This document shows, piece after piece, positions 1 through 5,941 of a stretch of 8,947 bases of DNA (position 1 is the stretch's first letter; the number at the start of each line of letters is the position of its first letter). Source of the stretch: Thermoplasmata archaeon (GTDB lineage: Archaea > Thermoplasmatota > Thermoplasmata > Lutacidiplasmatales > UBA184); contig JASIEC010000001.1 of the NCBI GenBank assembly GCA_030046135.1, positions 1-8,947 of the forward strand, read 5' to 3'. Under the pieces are notes generated by a model, which did no database searches, was not told the DNA's origin, and worked only from the letters and a program-made list of their open reading frames with translations. A program made the position numbers and the translations under genes.

Positions 1-1599
1 CTCGCCTCGTACGGGATGATCCTCCAGGCCCACGGCCGCTCGGGCCGGGTCTTCTCGGCGGCGTTCGTCTTCCTCGCGTTCGGCGAGGCGAGCACACTGC
101 TCGTCCTCGTCGCGGTCGCCGCCCTGAGGGTCCTCACGGGCTCGTTCGAGGAGGTCCCGGTCGTCGCGGGGTCGCTCGCGACGGCGGTCTTCGTGGCCGG
201 GCTCGTCGGCTTCGGGCTCAAGATGGGCGTCGCGCCGTTCCACATGAGCGAGTGGCTGCCGATCGCGCACTCCTCGGCCCCGTCGAACGCCTCGGCCGTG
301 CTGAGCTCCACGCTCACGCTCGCGGGGGCGTACGGGCTCTTCCGGATCCTGAGCCTCCTGCCGGCGCCGCCCTTGTGGTGGGGAGCGGTGGTCCTCGGGA
401 TCGGCGCGGTGTCGGTCCTCCTGGGCGCGCTGTTCGCGGCGGTGAGCGAGCACACGAAGGGCCTCCCCGCGTACAGTACGATCGAGAACAACGGCCTCAT
501 CCTCGTCGCCCTCGGGATCGCCCTGCTCGCCCGGACCGACGGGCTCCCCGGGCTCTACCTCTTCGCCCTCTTCGCGGCGTTCTACCAGGCGCTCGCGCAC
601 GCCGTCGCGAAGACCGCCCTGTTTCTCAGCGCGGGGTACGTCGAGCGCTCGAGCGGCACGTTCGACCTCAACTCGCTCGGGGGTCGAGCGAGGGCGCCGG
701 ACGGGAGCGCGTACGCGGGAACGCTCGCCGGTACGCTGAGCCTCGCCGCGGCGCCGCCCCTCGCGGGCTTCGTGAGCGAGTGGATGATCCTCGAGGCGTT
801 GTTCCAGTCGTACCGGTTCACCCCGGAGTGGGTCCAGTTCGAGGGGCTCCTTGCCGGCGCCGCCGTCGCGCTGGCCGCGGGCCTCATCCTCGTCGCGATG
901 GTGAAGTTCCTCGGGTTCTCGATCCTCTGGCGGCCGAGGGCGGCGCCCGCCGGAGCCCGCGCCCCGGGGCTCGGCGGCCCGATCGCGGCCGCCGGGGCGA
1001 TCGTCGCGGGGATCGGGATCGGGGCCCCCTGGATCCTTCGGTTCCTCGCCCCCGCGGTCTCGGCGTTCTCAGGGGCCCCGGTGGCCGCCCCCATCGGCGG
1101 CCTCCTCTCGATCCCGGACGGCTGGTCGATCCTCTCGGGCTCTCCGTTCGGGATCCTCTCCCCGCCGGCGATCCCCCTCGGGCTCGCGGCCGGCGCGCTC
1201 GTCGCGGTCGGCTACTACGCCCTCGGTCGCCGTCCAGGTTCGAGGCGGGTCGCCCCGTGGATGGCGGGGACGCCCCCGGGTCGTGACGGGGAGACGTACA
1301 CGTCGTTCGGCTACAGCACGGGGATCCGGCTGATGATGAGCTCGATCCTCGAGACCCGGGAGGTGCGGACCCGTGCGGGGTCCGTCACGCAGGCGGAGCT
1401 CGCCACCCCCGTCTCCTACAGCGTGGACCTTGAGGTCCTCGACGTCTTCAAGGTCGTCTACGACGACCTGATCCGGTTCGGCGAGGCGGTCTCCGCCGCG
1501 CTCAAGGCCGCGGTGATGCCCGGACGGCTCGGCCGCTACCTCGCCTACATCCTGGTCGTGACGCTCGTCGTCGTCGTCTACGTCGCCGCGGCCGCGTAG
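1..1599 (+). CDS. HyfB/HycC-like proton-conducting membrane subunit (5'-partial)
   Basis: This is an antiporter-like integral membrane subunit of the NuoL/MrpA/HyfB superfamily, the ion-translocating part of complex I-related and group 4 hydrogenase complexes. The frame is open from base 1 (LASYGMIL...), and in relatives the ASY segment follows more than 100 N-terminal residues, so the true start lies left of the window and the ATG at 16 is internal. Counting from base 1, I see the broken-helix region around residues 68-110 (LKMGVAPFH, then WLPIAHSSAPSNASA), the YSTIENNG stretch near 158-165, HAVAK near 200-204 and PPLAGFVSEW near 252-261. The IEN-G form favours HyfB/HycC over NuoL, which has SQIGY. 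The conserved Lys residues of LKMG and HAVAK are kept. The C-terminus adds a soluble stretch and a last hydrophobic helix. No partner subunit follows, so any complex is encoded to the left or elsewhere. The exact complex is uncertain. Confidence 0.85.
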   Translation, partial: LASYGMILQAHGRSGRVFSAAFVFLAFGEASTLLVLVAVAALRVLTGSFEEVPVVAGSLATAVFVAGLVGFGLKMGVAPFHMSEWLPIAHSSAPSNASAVLSSTLTLAGAYGLFRILSLLPAPPLWWGAVVLGIGAVSVLLGALFAAVSEHTKGLPAYSTIENNGLILVALGIALLARTDGLPGLYLFALFAAFYQALAHAVAKTALFLSAGYVERSSGTFDLNSLGGRARAPDGSAYAGTLAGTLSLAAAPPLAGFVSEWMILEALFQSYRFTPEWVQFEGLLAGAAVALAAGLILVAMVKFLGFSILWRPRAAPAGARAPGLGGPIAAAGAIVAGIGIGAPWILRFLAPAVSAFSGAPVAAPIGGLLSIPDGWSILSGSPFGILSPPAIPLGLAAGALVAVGYYALGRRPGSRRVAPWMAGTPPGRDGETYTSFGYSTGIRLMMSSILETREVRTRAGSVTQAELATPVSYSVDLEVLDVFKVVYDDLIRFGEAVSAALKAAVMPGRLGRYLAYILVVTLVVVVYVAAAA

Positions 1600-1627
1600 G
1601 CGATCCCCGGGCGAGCGGTGGGGGGCC

Positions 1628-2104
1628 CTACGGGACCACCGCGACCGGTCGACCCGAGCGGGCGAGCACCTCCGCCGAGACCGACCCGAGCAGGAGCCGG
1701 CTCGCCCCCCGAAGGCCCCGGGTCCCGACGACGATGAGGTCGGCGTCGACCTCGAGGGCCGCCCCCACGATCACGGCCGCCGCCGGTCCCTCGCGGACCC
1801 AGAGGTGAACGCGGCGTCCCGACGGGTCGACCTCCGCCTGGATCGCGCGGAGCCCCCGCTCGATCGCCACGACCTCGGATCCCTGCTCCTCCTCCGTCCT
1901 TGGTTCGGCGACCGCGCGGGGCGGGTCGGCCGCGTGGACGATCCAGACCTCGCCCGTCTTCCCTCCGAGGGGACCGAGAGCGAAACGGACCGCACGGGCC
2001 GAGGGGTCGGAGCCGTCGTAAGCGACTACAATTCGGACGGGGCGTGCGGGGGGCCCGACGGGACCGGGACTGTCTCCGGGGGGGGCCGATCGTTCCGACG
2101 GCAT
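1628..2104 (-). CDS. Universal stress protein (UspA family)
   Basis: This 158-residue cytosolic protein is one UspA domain after a roughly 22-residue Pro-rich N-terminus. The first beta strand is VRIVVAYDGSD (Asp30). The nucleotide-binding signature G-2x-G-9x-G-S is intact as GTRGLRGASRLLLGSVS (127-143), which puts it in the ATP-binding type. The fold ends in the usual strand, GRPVAVVP. A longer reading from 2263 would add 53 Arg/Pro-rich residues unlike the family. I chose the ATG at 2104 because a GGAGGAGA Shine-Dalgarno site lies just upstream and the family fold starts soon after. USPs bind ATP or AMP and help cells survive stress, but the trigger here cannot be told. It converges on the HyfB-like gene with a 28-base gap and is divergent from taw1. 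Family assignment is firm; the role is generic. Confidence 0.88.
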   Translation of the reverse strand: MPSERSAPPGDSPGPVGPPARPVRIVVAYDGSDPSARAVRFALGPLGGKTGEVWIVHAADPPRAVAEPRTEEEQGSEVVAIERGLRAIQAEVDPSGRRVHLWVREGPAAAVIVGAALEVDADLIVVGTRGLRGASRLLLGSVSAEVLARSGRPVAVVP

Positions 2105-2110
2105 CGCTGC

Positions 2111-2118
2111 TCTCCTCC
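2111..2118 (-). promoter_or_regulatory. Shine-Dalgarno site of the universal stress protein gene
   Basis: On the minus strand these bases read GGAGGAGA, six bases before the ATG at 2104. The match to the archaeal anti-Shine-Dalgarno sequence decides this start over the upstream in-frame ATG at 2263. It implies a leadered mRNA, unlike several neighbours that look leaderless. Confidence 0.65.
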
Positions 2119-2150
2119 AGGGGTCATCGGCAGCGCGCTGCGGTTCCCGA

Positions 2151-2186
2151 CCGTCATGCGACGGCCGGCGGCTGACCCCACAGCCG
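2151..2186 (-). other. Two tandem hairpins in the presumed usp leader
   Basis: Two perfect inverted repeats lie side by side. One has arms CGGCTG (2169-2174) and CAGCCG (2181-2186) with a 6-base loop. The other has arms CCGTC (2151-2155) and GACGG (2160-2164) with a 4-base loop. If the usp promoter is the AT-rich box at 2207-2214, transcription would start near 2186 and both hairpins would sit at the 5' end of a leader of about 80 bases. They could be leader structure, a DNA operator, or chance in GC-rich DNA. Confidence 0.35.
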
Positions 2187-2206
2187 GAAGCCCCCCATTC
2201 CTCACC

Positions 2207-2214
2207 GGTATTTG
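2207..2214 (-). promoter_or_regulatory. Candidate TATA box for the universal stress protein gene
   Basis: The minus strand reads CCAAATACC across this site, one of the few AT-rich spots in the 194-base gap between usp and taw1. A start about 25 bases downstream (near 2186) would give a leader of roughly 80 bases, consistent with the Shine-Dalgarno site before the start codon. Confidence 0.35.
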
Positions 2215-2263
2215 GGGGCGCCTTGGGCCGCCGGGGTCCGCCCGAGCGCGTCTCGCCCGACAA

Positions 2264-2271
2264 ACGCTTAT
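2264..2271 (+). promoter_or_regulatory. Candidate TATA box for taw1
   Basis: ACGCTTATGT stands out in GC-rich surroundings and is centred about 31 bases before the ATG at 2299. Archaeal transcription usually begins about 25 bases after the box, so the mRNA would start only a few bases ahead of the start codon. No good Shine-Dalgarno site is seen, in line with a near-leaderless message. Confidence 0.5.
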
Positions 2272-2298
2272 GTCCCGGTCGGGTCGAGCGGTCCGGCG

Positions 2299-3294
2299 AT
2301 GGGGGACCAGGACCTCTCGACCGAGCTCTCGGGCCAGGGGTACCAGCTGACCGGCCGGCACAGCGCGGTCAAGCTCTGCTACTGGACCCGCGAGTCGCTC
2401 GTCCACGGGCGGGACTGCTACAAGGGCCGGTTCTACGGGATCGAGAGCCACCGCTGCCTCCAGATGTCGCCGGCGATCGACTCGTGCAACCTCCACTGCC
2501 GGTTCTGCTGGAGGAACCAGGGCTGGGAGAACGACGAGACGATGCCCGAGTACGACGACCCCGAGCTCCTCCTCGACCGGTCGATCGACGCGCAGCGGCG
2601 GATCCTCTCGGGGTTCAAGGGAGATCCGGAGGTGGAGCTCGCCCGGTGGGAGGCGTCGCAATCGCCGCGCCACATCGCGATCTCGCTCACCGGCGAGCCG
2701 ACCCTCTATCCCAAGATGAACCGGTTCCTCGAGCTGTGCCACGAGCGAGGCATCACGACGTTCCTCGTCACGAACGGGACCAATCCGGACGCGCTCCGGG
2801 CGATGGACCCCCTCCCCACTCAGCTGTACGTCTCGGTGACCGCTCCGAACCGCGAGGTGTTCCGACGGCTCACGCTGCCGGCGCACGACGATGCCTGGGA
2901 GCGGCTGCTCGAGTCGCTCGAGATCGTCCGGGGGCTCCGGACCCGGCGCGTCGTCCGCCACACGCTCGTGCGGGGGTGGAACCTCGGCTGGGTCCGGGAG
3001 TACGCCGAGCTCGACTCCCTCGCGCGACCGGATTTCATCGAGCCGAAGGGGTACGTCTACATGGGGAAGTCCCGCCAGCGCCTGGGGCGGGACCACGTCC
3101 CCGAGCACTCAGAGATCCGGGAGTTCGCCCACCGTCTCGCCGGCCGGACCGGCTATCTCGTCCTCGACGAATCCCCCGAGTCGAAGGTGCTCCTGCTCGG
3201 GCGCGAGGCGTCGGGCCGTTACTTGCCGGGTCGGGCTCCCTCCGACCTCGCCGGGCTCGCGGCGGCGAGCGGGGCTACACCAGTCGCCAGTTGA
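2299..3294 (+). CDS. taw1: tRNA 4-demethylwyosine synthase, archaeal TYW1/Taw1
   Basis: This radical SAM enzyme condenses pyruvate carbons with N1-methylguanosine at position 37 of tRNA-Phe to form 4-demethylwyosine, the tricyclic core of wyosine bases that guard the reading frame. The protein is 331 residues, normal for the archaeal form without a flavodoxin domain. The radical SAM CX3CX2C motif is CNLHCRFCW (Cys63, 67, 70). Three more cysteines, Cys27, Cys40 and Cys53, sit in the family-typical contexts LCYWT, DCYKGRFYG and HRCLQM, where they bind a second 4Fe-4S cluster. GEPTLYP (132-138) and VTNGTNP (157-163) are core strands, and FIEPKGYVYMG is near 246-256. I chose the ATG at 2299 because homology begins just after it and the candidate TATA box fits; an in-frame start at 2212 would add 29 unrelated residues. 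The last 20 bases overlap the convergent sec61-beta gene. Confidence 0.94.
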   Translation: MGDQDLSTELSGQGYQLTGRHSAVKLCYWTRESLVHGRDCYKGRFYGIESHRCLQMSPAIDSCNLHCRFCWRNQGWENDETMPEYDDPELLLDRSIDAQRRILSGFKGDPEVELARWEASQSPRHIAISLTGEPTLYPKMNRFLELCHERGITTFLVTNGTNPDALRAMDPLPTQLYVSVTAPNREVFRRLTLPAHDDAWERLLESLEIVRGLRTRRVVRHTLVRGWNLGWVREYAELDSLARPDFIEPKGYVYMGKSRQRLGRDHVPEHSEIREFAHRLAGRTGYLVLDESPESKVLLLGREASGRYLPGRAPSDLAGLAAASGATPVAS

Positions 3295-3436
3295 GGAACT
3301 CGACGACGACGGCCGCGCCGATCCCGAGCGCCACGACGAAGTAGGGGTTGATCTTGAGCGACTTCGTCTCCTCCATGTCGTAGTACTGGATGAGACCGGC
3401 CGCGCTCGAGAATCCGCGGCGGCTGCTGTCGGGCAT
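3275..3436 (-). CDS. Preprotein translocase subunit Sec61-beta (archaeal SecG)
   Basis: This 53-residue tail-anchored protein is the small beta subunit of the SecYE-beta channel in the cytoplasmic membrane. It begins MPDSSRRGFSSAAGLIQYYD, and the GF-SSAGLI-YY-EE pattern followed by LKINPYF is the archaeal Sec61-beta signature. A single hydrophobic helix covers about residues 32-49 (YFVVALGIGAAVVVEF), and the chain ends NWRLV. Length and layout match the family, which has an exposed N-terminal segment and a C-terminal anchor. The gene is easily missed because it is short and its 3' end lies inside the end of taw1 on the other strand. A candidate TATA box lies about 28 bases upstream. sppA is upstream on the same strand with a 36-base gap, giving an export-related pair. 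Confidence 0.94.
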   Translation of the reverse strand: MPDSSRRGFSSAAGLIQYYDMEETKSLKINPYFVVALGIGAAVVVEFLNWRLV

Positions 3437-3460
3437 CGGCCGAGCTACGGGGGCGGTCCC

Positions 3461-3468
3461 TGATAACG
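3461..3468 (-). promoter_or_regulatory. Candidate TATA box for sec61-beta
   Basis: On the minus strand this reads CGTTATCA within ACCGTTATCAGG, centred about 28 bases before the ATG at 3436, ideal for a leaderless mRNA. It falls in the 36-base gap after sppA, so sec61-beta could be transcribed alone as well as by read-through. Confidence 0.5.
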
Positions 3469-3472
3469 GTTC

Positions 3473-4267
3473 TCAGCGGCGCAGCACGAGCCCGCCCGCG
3501 TCGACGAGGGCGTCCTCGAGGGTCTCCCGGAACCGGTCGGCCAGGCCGGCGGCGACCGCTCCCGAGCCCGCTCCGACGAGCCGCTCGAGGAACGGGCGCG
3601 GCGGGACCGCCCGGATCGTCTTCCCCGACGGGACCCCGGTCGCCCGGGCGAGCTCTTCGAGCGCCGTCTCCCGGTCCCCGAGCGCGTCGACGAGGCCCAA
3701 GGAGAGCGCCTTCGCCCCCGTCCAGACCTCCCCGGTCGCGAGCTGCCGGATCTCCTCGACCGGGCGGTGCCGCGCCTCGGCGGTGACGGCGACGAACCCG
3801 TCGTACACCTCCTGGGCGACCGCGAGCAGCTTGCCGCGCTCCTCGTCGGTGAGCGGCCGGTAGCCCTGGTAGGCGTCCTTGTGGGCGCCGACGTGGAGGA
3901 GATCCACCGAGAGGCCCAGACGCCGTGCGAGGTCCTGGACCGCGATGTGGGGAAAAATGACGCCGATCGATCCGACGAGCGACTCAGGGTAGGCGAAGAT
4001 CCGTCGGGCTCCGAGCGCGGCGAGGTATGCGCCCGAGGCGCCGACCCCCGCGATCGACGCGAACACCGGCTTCTGCTCGTTGAGCCGCTTCACCGCGAGA
4101 TAGAGGTCCGTCGAGGCGACGGACTCTCCGCCCCCGCTCGAGATGTCGAGCAGGACGCCGCGGATCCGGGGCCGGGCGCGGAGCTCCTTGAGGAGGGCCA
4201 GGTACGGGGCGACCGACCGCTCGCGGAGGGCCCCCCGCACCGGGACGTGCGCCAATCGCTCCCGCAT
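3473..4267 (-). CDS. sppA: Signal peptide peptidase SppA-like serine protease (family S49)
   Basis: SppA enzymes degrade leftover signal peptides and membrane-associated peptides with a Ser-Lys dyad. From the ATG at 4267 the protein has 264 residues. The nucleophile is Ser78 in VGASGAYLAA and the general base is Lys130 in HKDAYQGYRPLTDEE. Their spacing of 52 residues equals that of Bacillus subtilis SppA (Ser147, Lys199). ESLVGSIGVIF (95-105) and the late TGxxAxxLGLVD stretch (183-194) are also typical. The loop usually written NSPGGG reads SSGGGE here. The frame stays open to 4513, but the extra 82 residues are Arg/Ser-rich, extend into the divergent gene and lie upstream of the candidate TATA box, so I reject them. 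GTG at 4288 is an alternative start. I see no signal peptide or N-terminal membrane helix, which most family members have, so this one may be cytosolic or peripheral. sec61-beta follows on the same strand. Confidence 0.88.
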   Translation of the reverse strand: MRERLAHVPVRGALRERSVAPYLALLKELRARPRIRGVLLDISSGGGESVASTDLYLAVKRLNEQKPVFASIAGVGASGAYLAALGARRIFAYPESLVGSIGVIFPHIAVQDLARRLGLSVDLLHVGAHKDAYQGYRPLTDEERGKLLAVAQEVYDGFVAVTAEARHRPVEEIRQLATGEVWTGAKALSLGLVDALGDRETALEELARATGVPSGKTIRAVPPRPFLERLVGAGSGAVAAGLADRFRETLEDALVDAGGLVLRR

Positions 4268-4300
4268 CGCTCGGACGGAGGGGCTCACGCCCGCGTCGGA

Positions 4301-4308
4301 CTTAATCT
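4301..4308 (-). promoter_or_regulatory. Candidate TATA box for sppA
   Basis: The minus strand reads AGATTAAG, centred about 37 bases before the ATG at 4267. A start near 4278 would leave a leader of about 11 bases. The GTG at 4288 would then lie upstream of the transcript start, which favours the ATG. Confidence 0.45.
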
Positions 4309-4337
4309 CCGCCCCGGCGGCCGGGCTCCCGGCGAAG

Positions 4338-4346
4338 CTCTTGTAG
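4338..4346 (+). promoter_or_regulatory. Candidate promoter box for the membrane protein gene at 4368
   Basis: CTCTTGTAG is the most AT-rich stretch before the GTG at 4368, centred about 26 bases upstream, suiting a leaderless message. It is weaker than the other boxes in the window. With the sppA box it makes a divergent promoter pair in the 100-base gap. Confidence 0.35.
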
Positions 4347-4367
4347 GGGCCCCGGTCCCGCCGGACC

Positions 4368-5396
4368 GTGCGCGTTCTCGGACGGTCGCGGGGCCCCGTG
4401 CTCGCGCTGCTCCTCCTCGCCCCGTCGATCCCTGAGCTCCTCACCGGCTCGACCCCGATCACCCGGCTCGTCACCGACCCGCTCGGGTTCGCCGTCGGCT
4501 TCGGGCTCGACATCGGCCTCTACGGCACCGGCGCGCTCCTCATTCGCGAGTTCTCGATCGCCTACCGGCGCGGGTGGGCCTCGATCCTGCTCCTCGGAGC
4601 CGCCTACGGGATCGCGGAGGAGGGGTTCGCCGTCCACACGTTCTTCGAGAGGTCCGGCAGCCCCGTCGGCACCTTCGGCTCGTACGGTCACGCCTGGGGG
4701 GTCAACTGGCTCTGGGCGCTTGGGCTCACGATCTTCCACGCCACGTACTCGATCGCCCTTCCGATCCTCCTCACGTACCTCTGGTTCCCCGCGTCGAAGG
4801 AGGAGCGCTGGCTCGACCGGGGCCTGGTCGTCGTCGTGGCCGTCGTGTATCTCGCCGTGGTCGTCCTCCTCGCCCTCGTCGTGGGGCACGGCCCGTCGCC
4901 GGCCGCCCTCGCCTTCTTCCTCGGGGTCGTCGCCGTCCTCCTCTACCTCGCGGCGCGGCTCCCTCGGGAATTCCTCTCCGTTCGAGCGGGCCCGCCGAGG
5001 ATCGGTCGGCTCGGCCTCGCCTTCGTGGGCTCGCTCGGGTTCGCCGCGTGGTTCGGCGCCCTCCTCCTCTCCAAGATCCCCGGGTTCCCCGCGGCGGCGA
5101 CCGCCACCGTCCTCGTCGCCGTCGATCTCGCGGCCCTCTCGGTGGTCCTCACCCGGGTCGGGCGCGACGACCTCGAGCGCTCGGAGCTCTCCTTCGCGAT
5201 CGGCATGTTCGCGATCCTCTTCCTGTTCGACGTCGTGGTGGAGGCCTCGGTCCCGGGGATCCTGCTCGTGAGCGCGGTGTTCGCCTACCTCCTCTACCGC
5301 CTCGATCGCAGCATCTCGTCCCGGACCGCAAGCCCGACGGCCCCCGCGCCGCCGGTCGGGCCTCCCCCGGAGCCGCTCCTAGGCGCGGGTGAGTAG
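4368..5396 (+). CDS. Uncharacterised multi-pass membrane protein with conserved EE/His motifs
   Basis: This 342-residue integral membrane protein has roughly eight to nine hydrophobic segments and no known function that I can name. The N-terminus has PELLTGSTP (22-30), LYGTGALLIRE (51-61) and RGWASILLLGAAYGIAEEG (68-86). From memory this pattern recurs in an uncharacterised family found in bacteria and archaea. Glu84-Glu85 and His90 sit at the end of one helix and His124 lies in another (TIFHATYS), a layout like metal-binding intramembrane enzymes such as CPBP-type proteases. The full CPBP motifs (EExxxR, then FxxxH and a later His/Asn motif) are not present, so I do not assign that family. 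The second half (150-312) is a run of Val/Leu/Ala helices, and the tail is Pro-rich. The start is GTG at 4368, about 26 bases after a weak promoter box. It is divergent from sppA; context gives no clear role. Confidence 0.8.
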   Translation: MRVLGRSRGPVLALLLLAPSIPELLTGSTPITRLVTDPLGFAVGFGLDIGLYGTGALLIREFSIAYRRGWASILLLGAAYGIAEEGFAVHTFFERSGSPVGTFGSYGHAWGVNWLWALGLTIFHATYSIALPILLTYLWFPASKEERWLDRGLVVVVAVVYLAVVVLLALVVGHGPSPAALAFFLGVVAVLLYLAARLPREFLSVRAGPPRIGRLGLAFVGSLGFAAWFGALLLSKIPGFPAAATATVLVAVDLAALSVVLTRVGRDDLERSELSFAIGMFAILFLFDVVVEASVPGILLVSAVFAYLLYRLDRSISSRTASPTAPAPPVGPPPEPLLGAGE

Positions 5397-5401
5397 ACCC
5401 C

Positions 5402-5414
5402 CCCCCGGCGGGGG
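5402..5414 (+). terminator. GC hairpin after the membrane protein gene
   Basis: Six bases after the stop at 5396 there is a C-run followed by a perfect short inverted repeat, CCCCCG / CGGGGG, around one central base (realistically a 5-bp stem with a 3-base loop). No T-run follows, and archaeal termination relies mainly on T-tracts, so a terminator role is weak. Confidence 0.2.
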
Positions 5415-5442
5415 CGCGGCAGAACGACTCCGAGCGCTGTCG

Positions 5443-5452
5443 CAATCGATTT
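5443..5452 (+). promoter_or_regulatory. Weak candidate promoter box for the hemerythrin-like gene
   Basis: CAATCGATTT is AT-rich against its surroundings and centred about 29 bases before the ATG at 5477, the same spacing as the other candidate boxes. A GTGAGG stretch at 5461-5466 could serve as a weak ribosome binding site instead. Confidence 0.3.
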
Positions 5453-5476
5453 CTCGCGGGTGAGGGTTCCACGCCG

Positions 5477-5941
5477 ATGCGGTCCCCCGCCGTAAGCCCC
5501 GGGCCCGACCCCCCCCGGGAGGAGCTGGACGACCTCCTCGACGCCTTCGAGCGGTTCAGCTCGGGGCTCGTCCTCCTCGAGGAGGTCCCGATCGATCGCC
5601 TCCGCGGGGTCGTGGGGCGGTTCGCCTCCGCCACCGCCCGACACTCGGAGCGCGCGCTCGCGGGCGCCGCCGCGGGCGCGGGGGATCGGGACCGCGGGGG
5701 CGCCTCCCGCCGCCTCCGGGGGGAGCACGAGCGGTTCCTCGTCTCGGTCGACGAGCTCCTCGGCCTGCTGGCGGTCGTCGACCACGACGACCACGGGGGC
5801 CACCGTCAGGCGCTCGGGCAGTACGGCCGGATCCTGGTCGAGTCCCTCCGCCGACACCGGTCCGAGGAGCGCGCCGTCGTCCCGGGGCCGAGGTCGAGAA
5901 ACCGTAAAGAGGTCCCCCGCGAGCCCGCGGGCGCACGGTGA
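5477..5941 (+). CDS. Hemerythrin-like (HHE-type) small protein, tentative
   Basis: This predicted 154-residue soluble protein looks largely helical. Hemerythrin-type HHE domains use His and Glu residues from a four-helix bundle to bind a di-iron or other metal centre. Here the candidate ligands are His56 in ARHSER, His84 in RGEHERF and the closing motif RRHRSEERAVVP (His127, Glu130, Glu131), which resembles the usual H-x-x-EE-x-x-x-P end of such domains. The linker before the last helix has an extra cluster, DHDDHGGH (102-109). The first helix lacks an obvious opening His, so the site may be incomplete or a different metal may be bound. The N-terminus is Pro-rich and the last 17 residues look disordered. 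Its TGA shares one base with the RFC ATG (TGATG), suggesting translational coupling. The long open frame could be partly an effect of high GC, so both existence and family are moderate calls. Confidence 0.58.
   Translation: MRSPAVSPGPDPPREELDDLLDAFERFSSGLVLLEEVPIDRLRGVVGRFASATARHSERALAGAAAGAGDRDRGGASRRLRGEHERFLVSVDELLGLLAVVDHDDHGGHRQALGQYGRILVESLRRHRSEERAVVPGPRSRNRKEVPREPAGAR
5901..5908 (+). promoter_or_regulatory. Candidate TATA box for rfcS
   Basis: ACCGTAAAGA is a clear AT-rich island about 36 bases before the ATG at 5941. It lies inside the 3' end of the hemerythrin-like gene, so the RFC gene and the moa genes after it could have their own promoter as well as read-through. Confidence 0.42.

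Noticed and set aside
2105..2263. N-terminal extension of the universal stress protein by 53 residues
   Set aside because: It is not like the family, and the internal ATG at 2104 has a strong Shine-Dalgarno site.
2026..3108. Long open frame (360 codons) on the minus strand across taw1
   Set aside because: It is antisense to a clear enzyme gene, has a Pro/Arg/Glu-rich low-complexity product without motifs, and is the kind of shadow frame that GC-rich codon bias creates.
2223..3344. 373-codon plus-strand frame overlapping taw1
   Set aside because: It is the +2 frame of taw1; the product is Arg/Pro-rich without domains, while the taw1 frame has all expected cysteine motifs.
4268..4513. N-terminal extension of SppA by 82 residues
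   Set aside because: The segment is Arg/Ser-rich, not hydrophobic, runs into the divergent membrane protein gene and lies upstream of the candidate sppA TATA box.
4368..5396. CPBP (CAAX-type) intramembrane protease assignment
   Set aside because: An EE pair and later His are present, but the Arg of EExxxR and the third motif are missing.
5572..5585. 14-base palindrome CCTCCTCGAGGAGG
   Set aside because: It is explained by the codons of the Leu-Leu-Glu-Glu stretch in the hemerythrin-like protein and has no second copy nearby.
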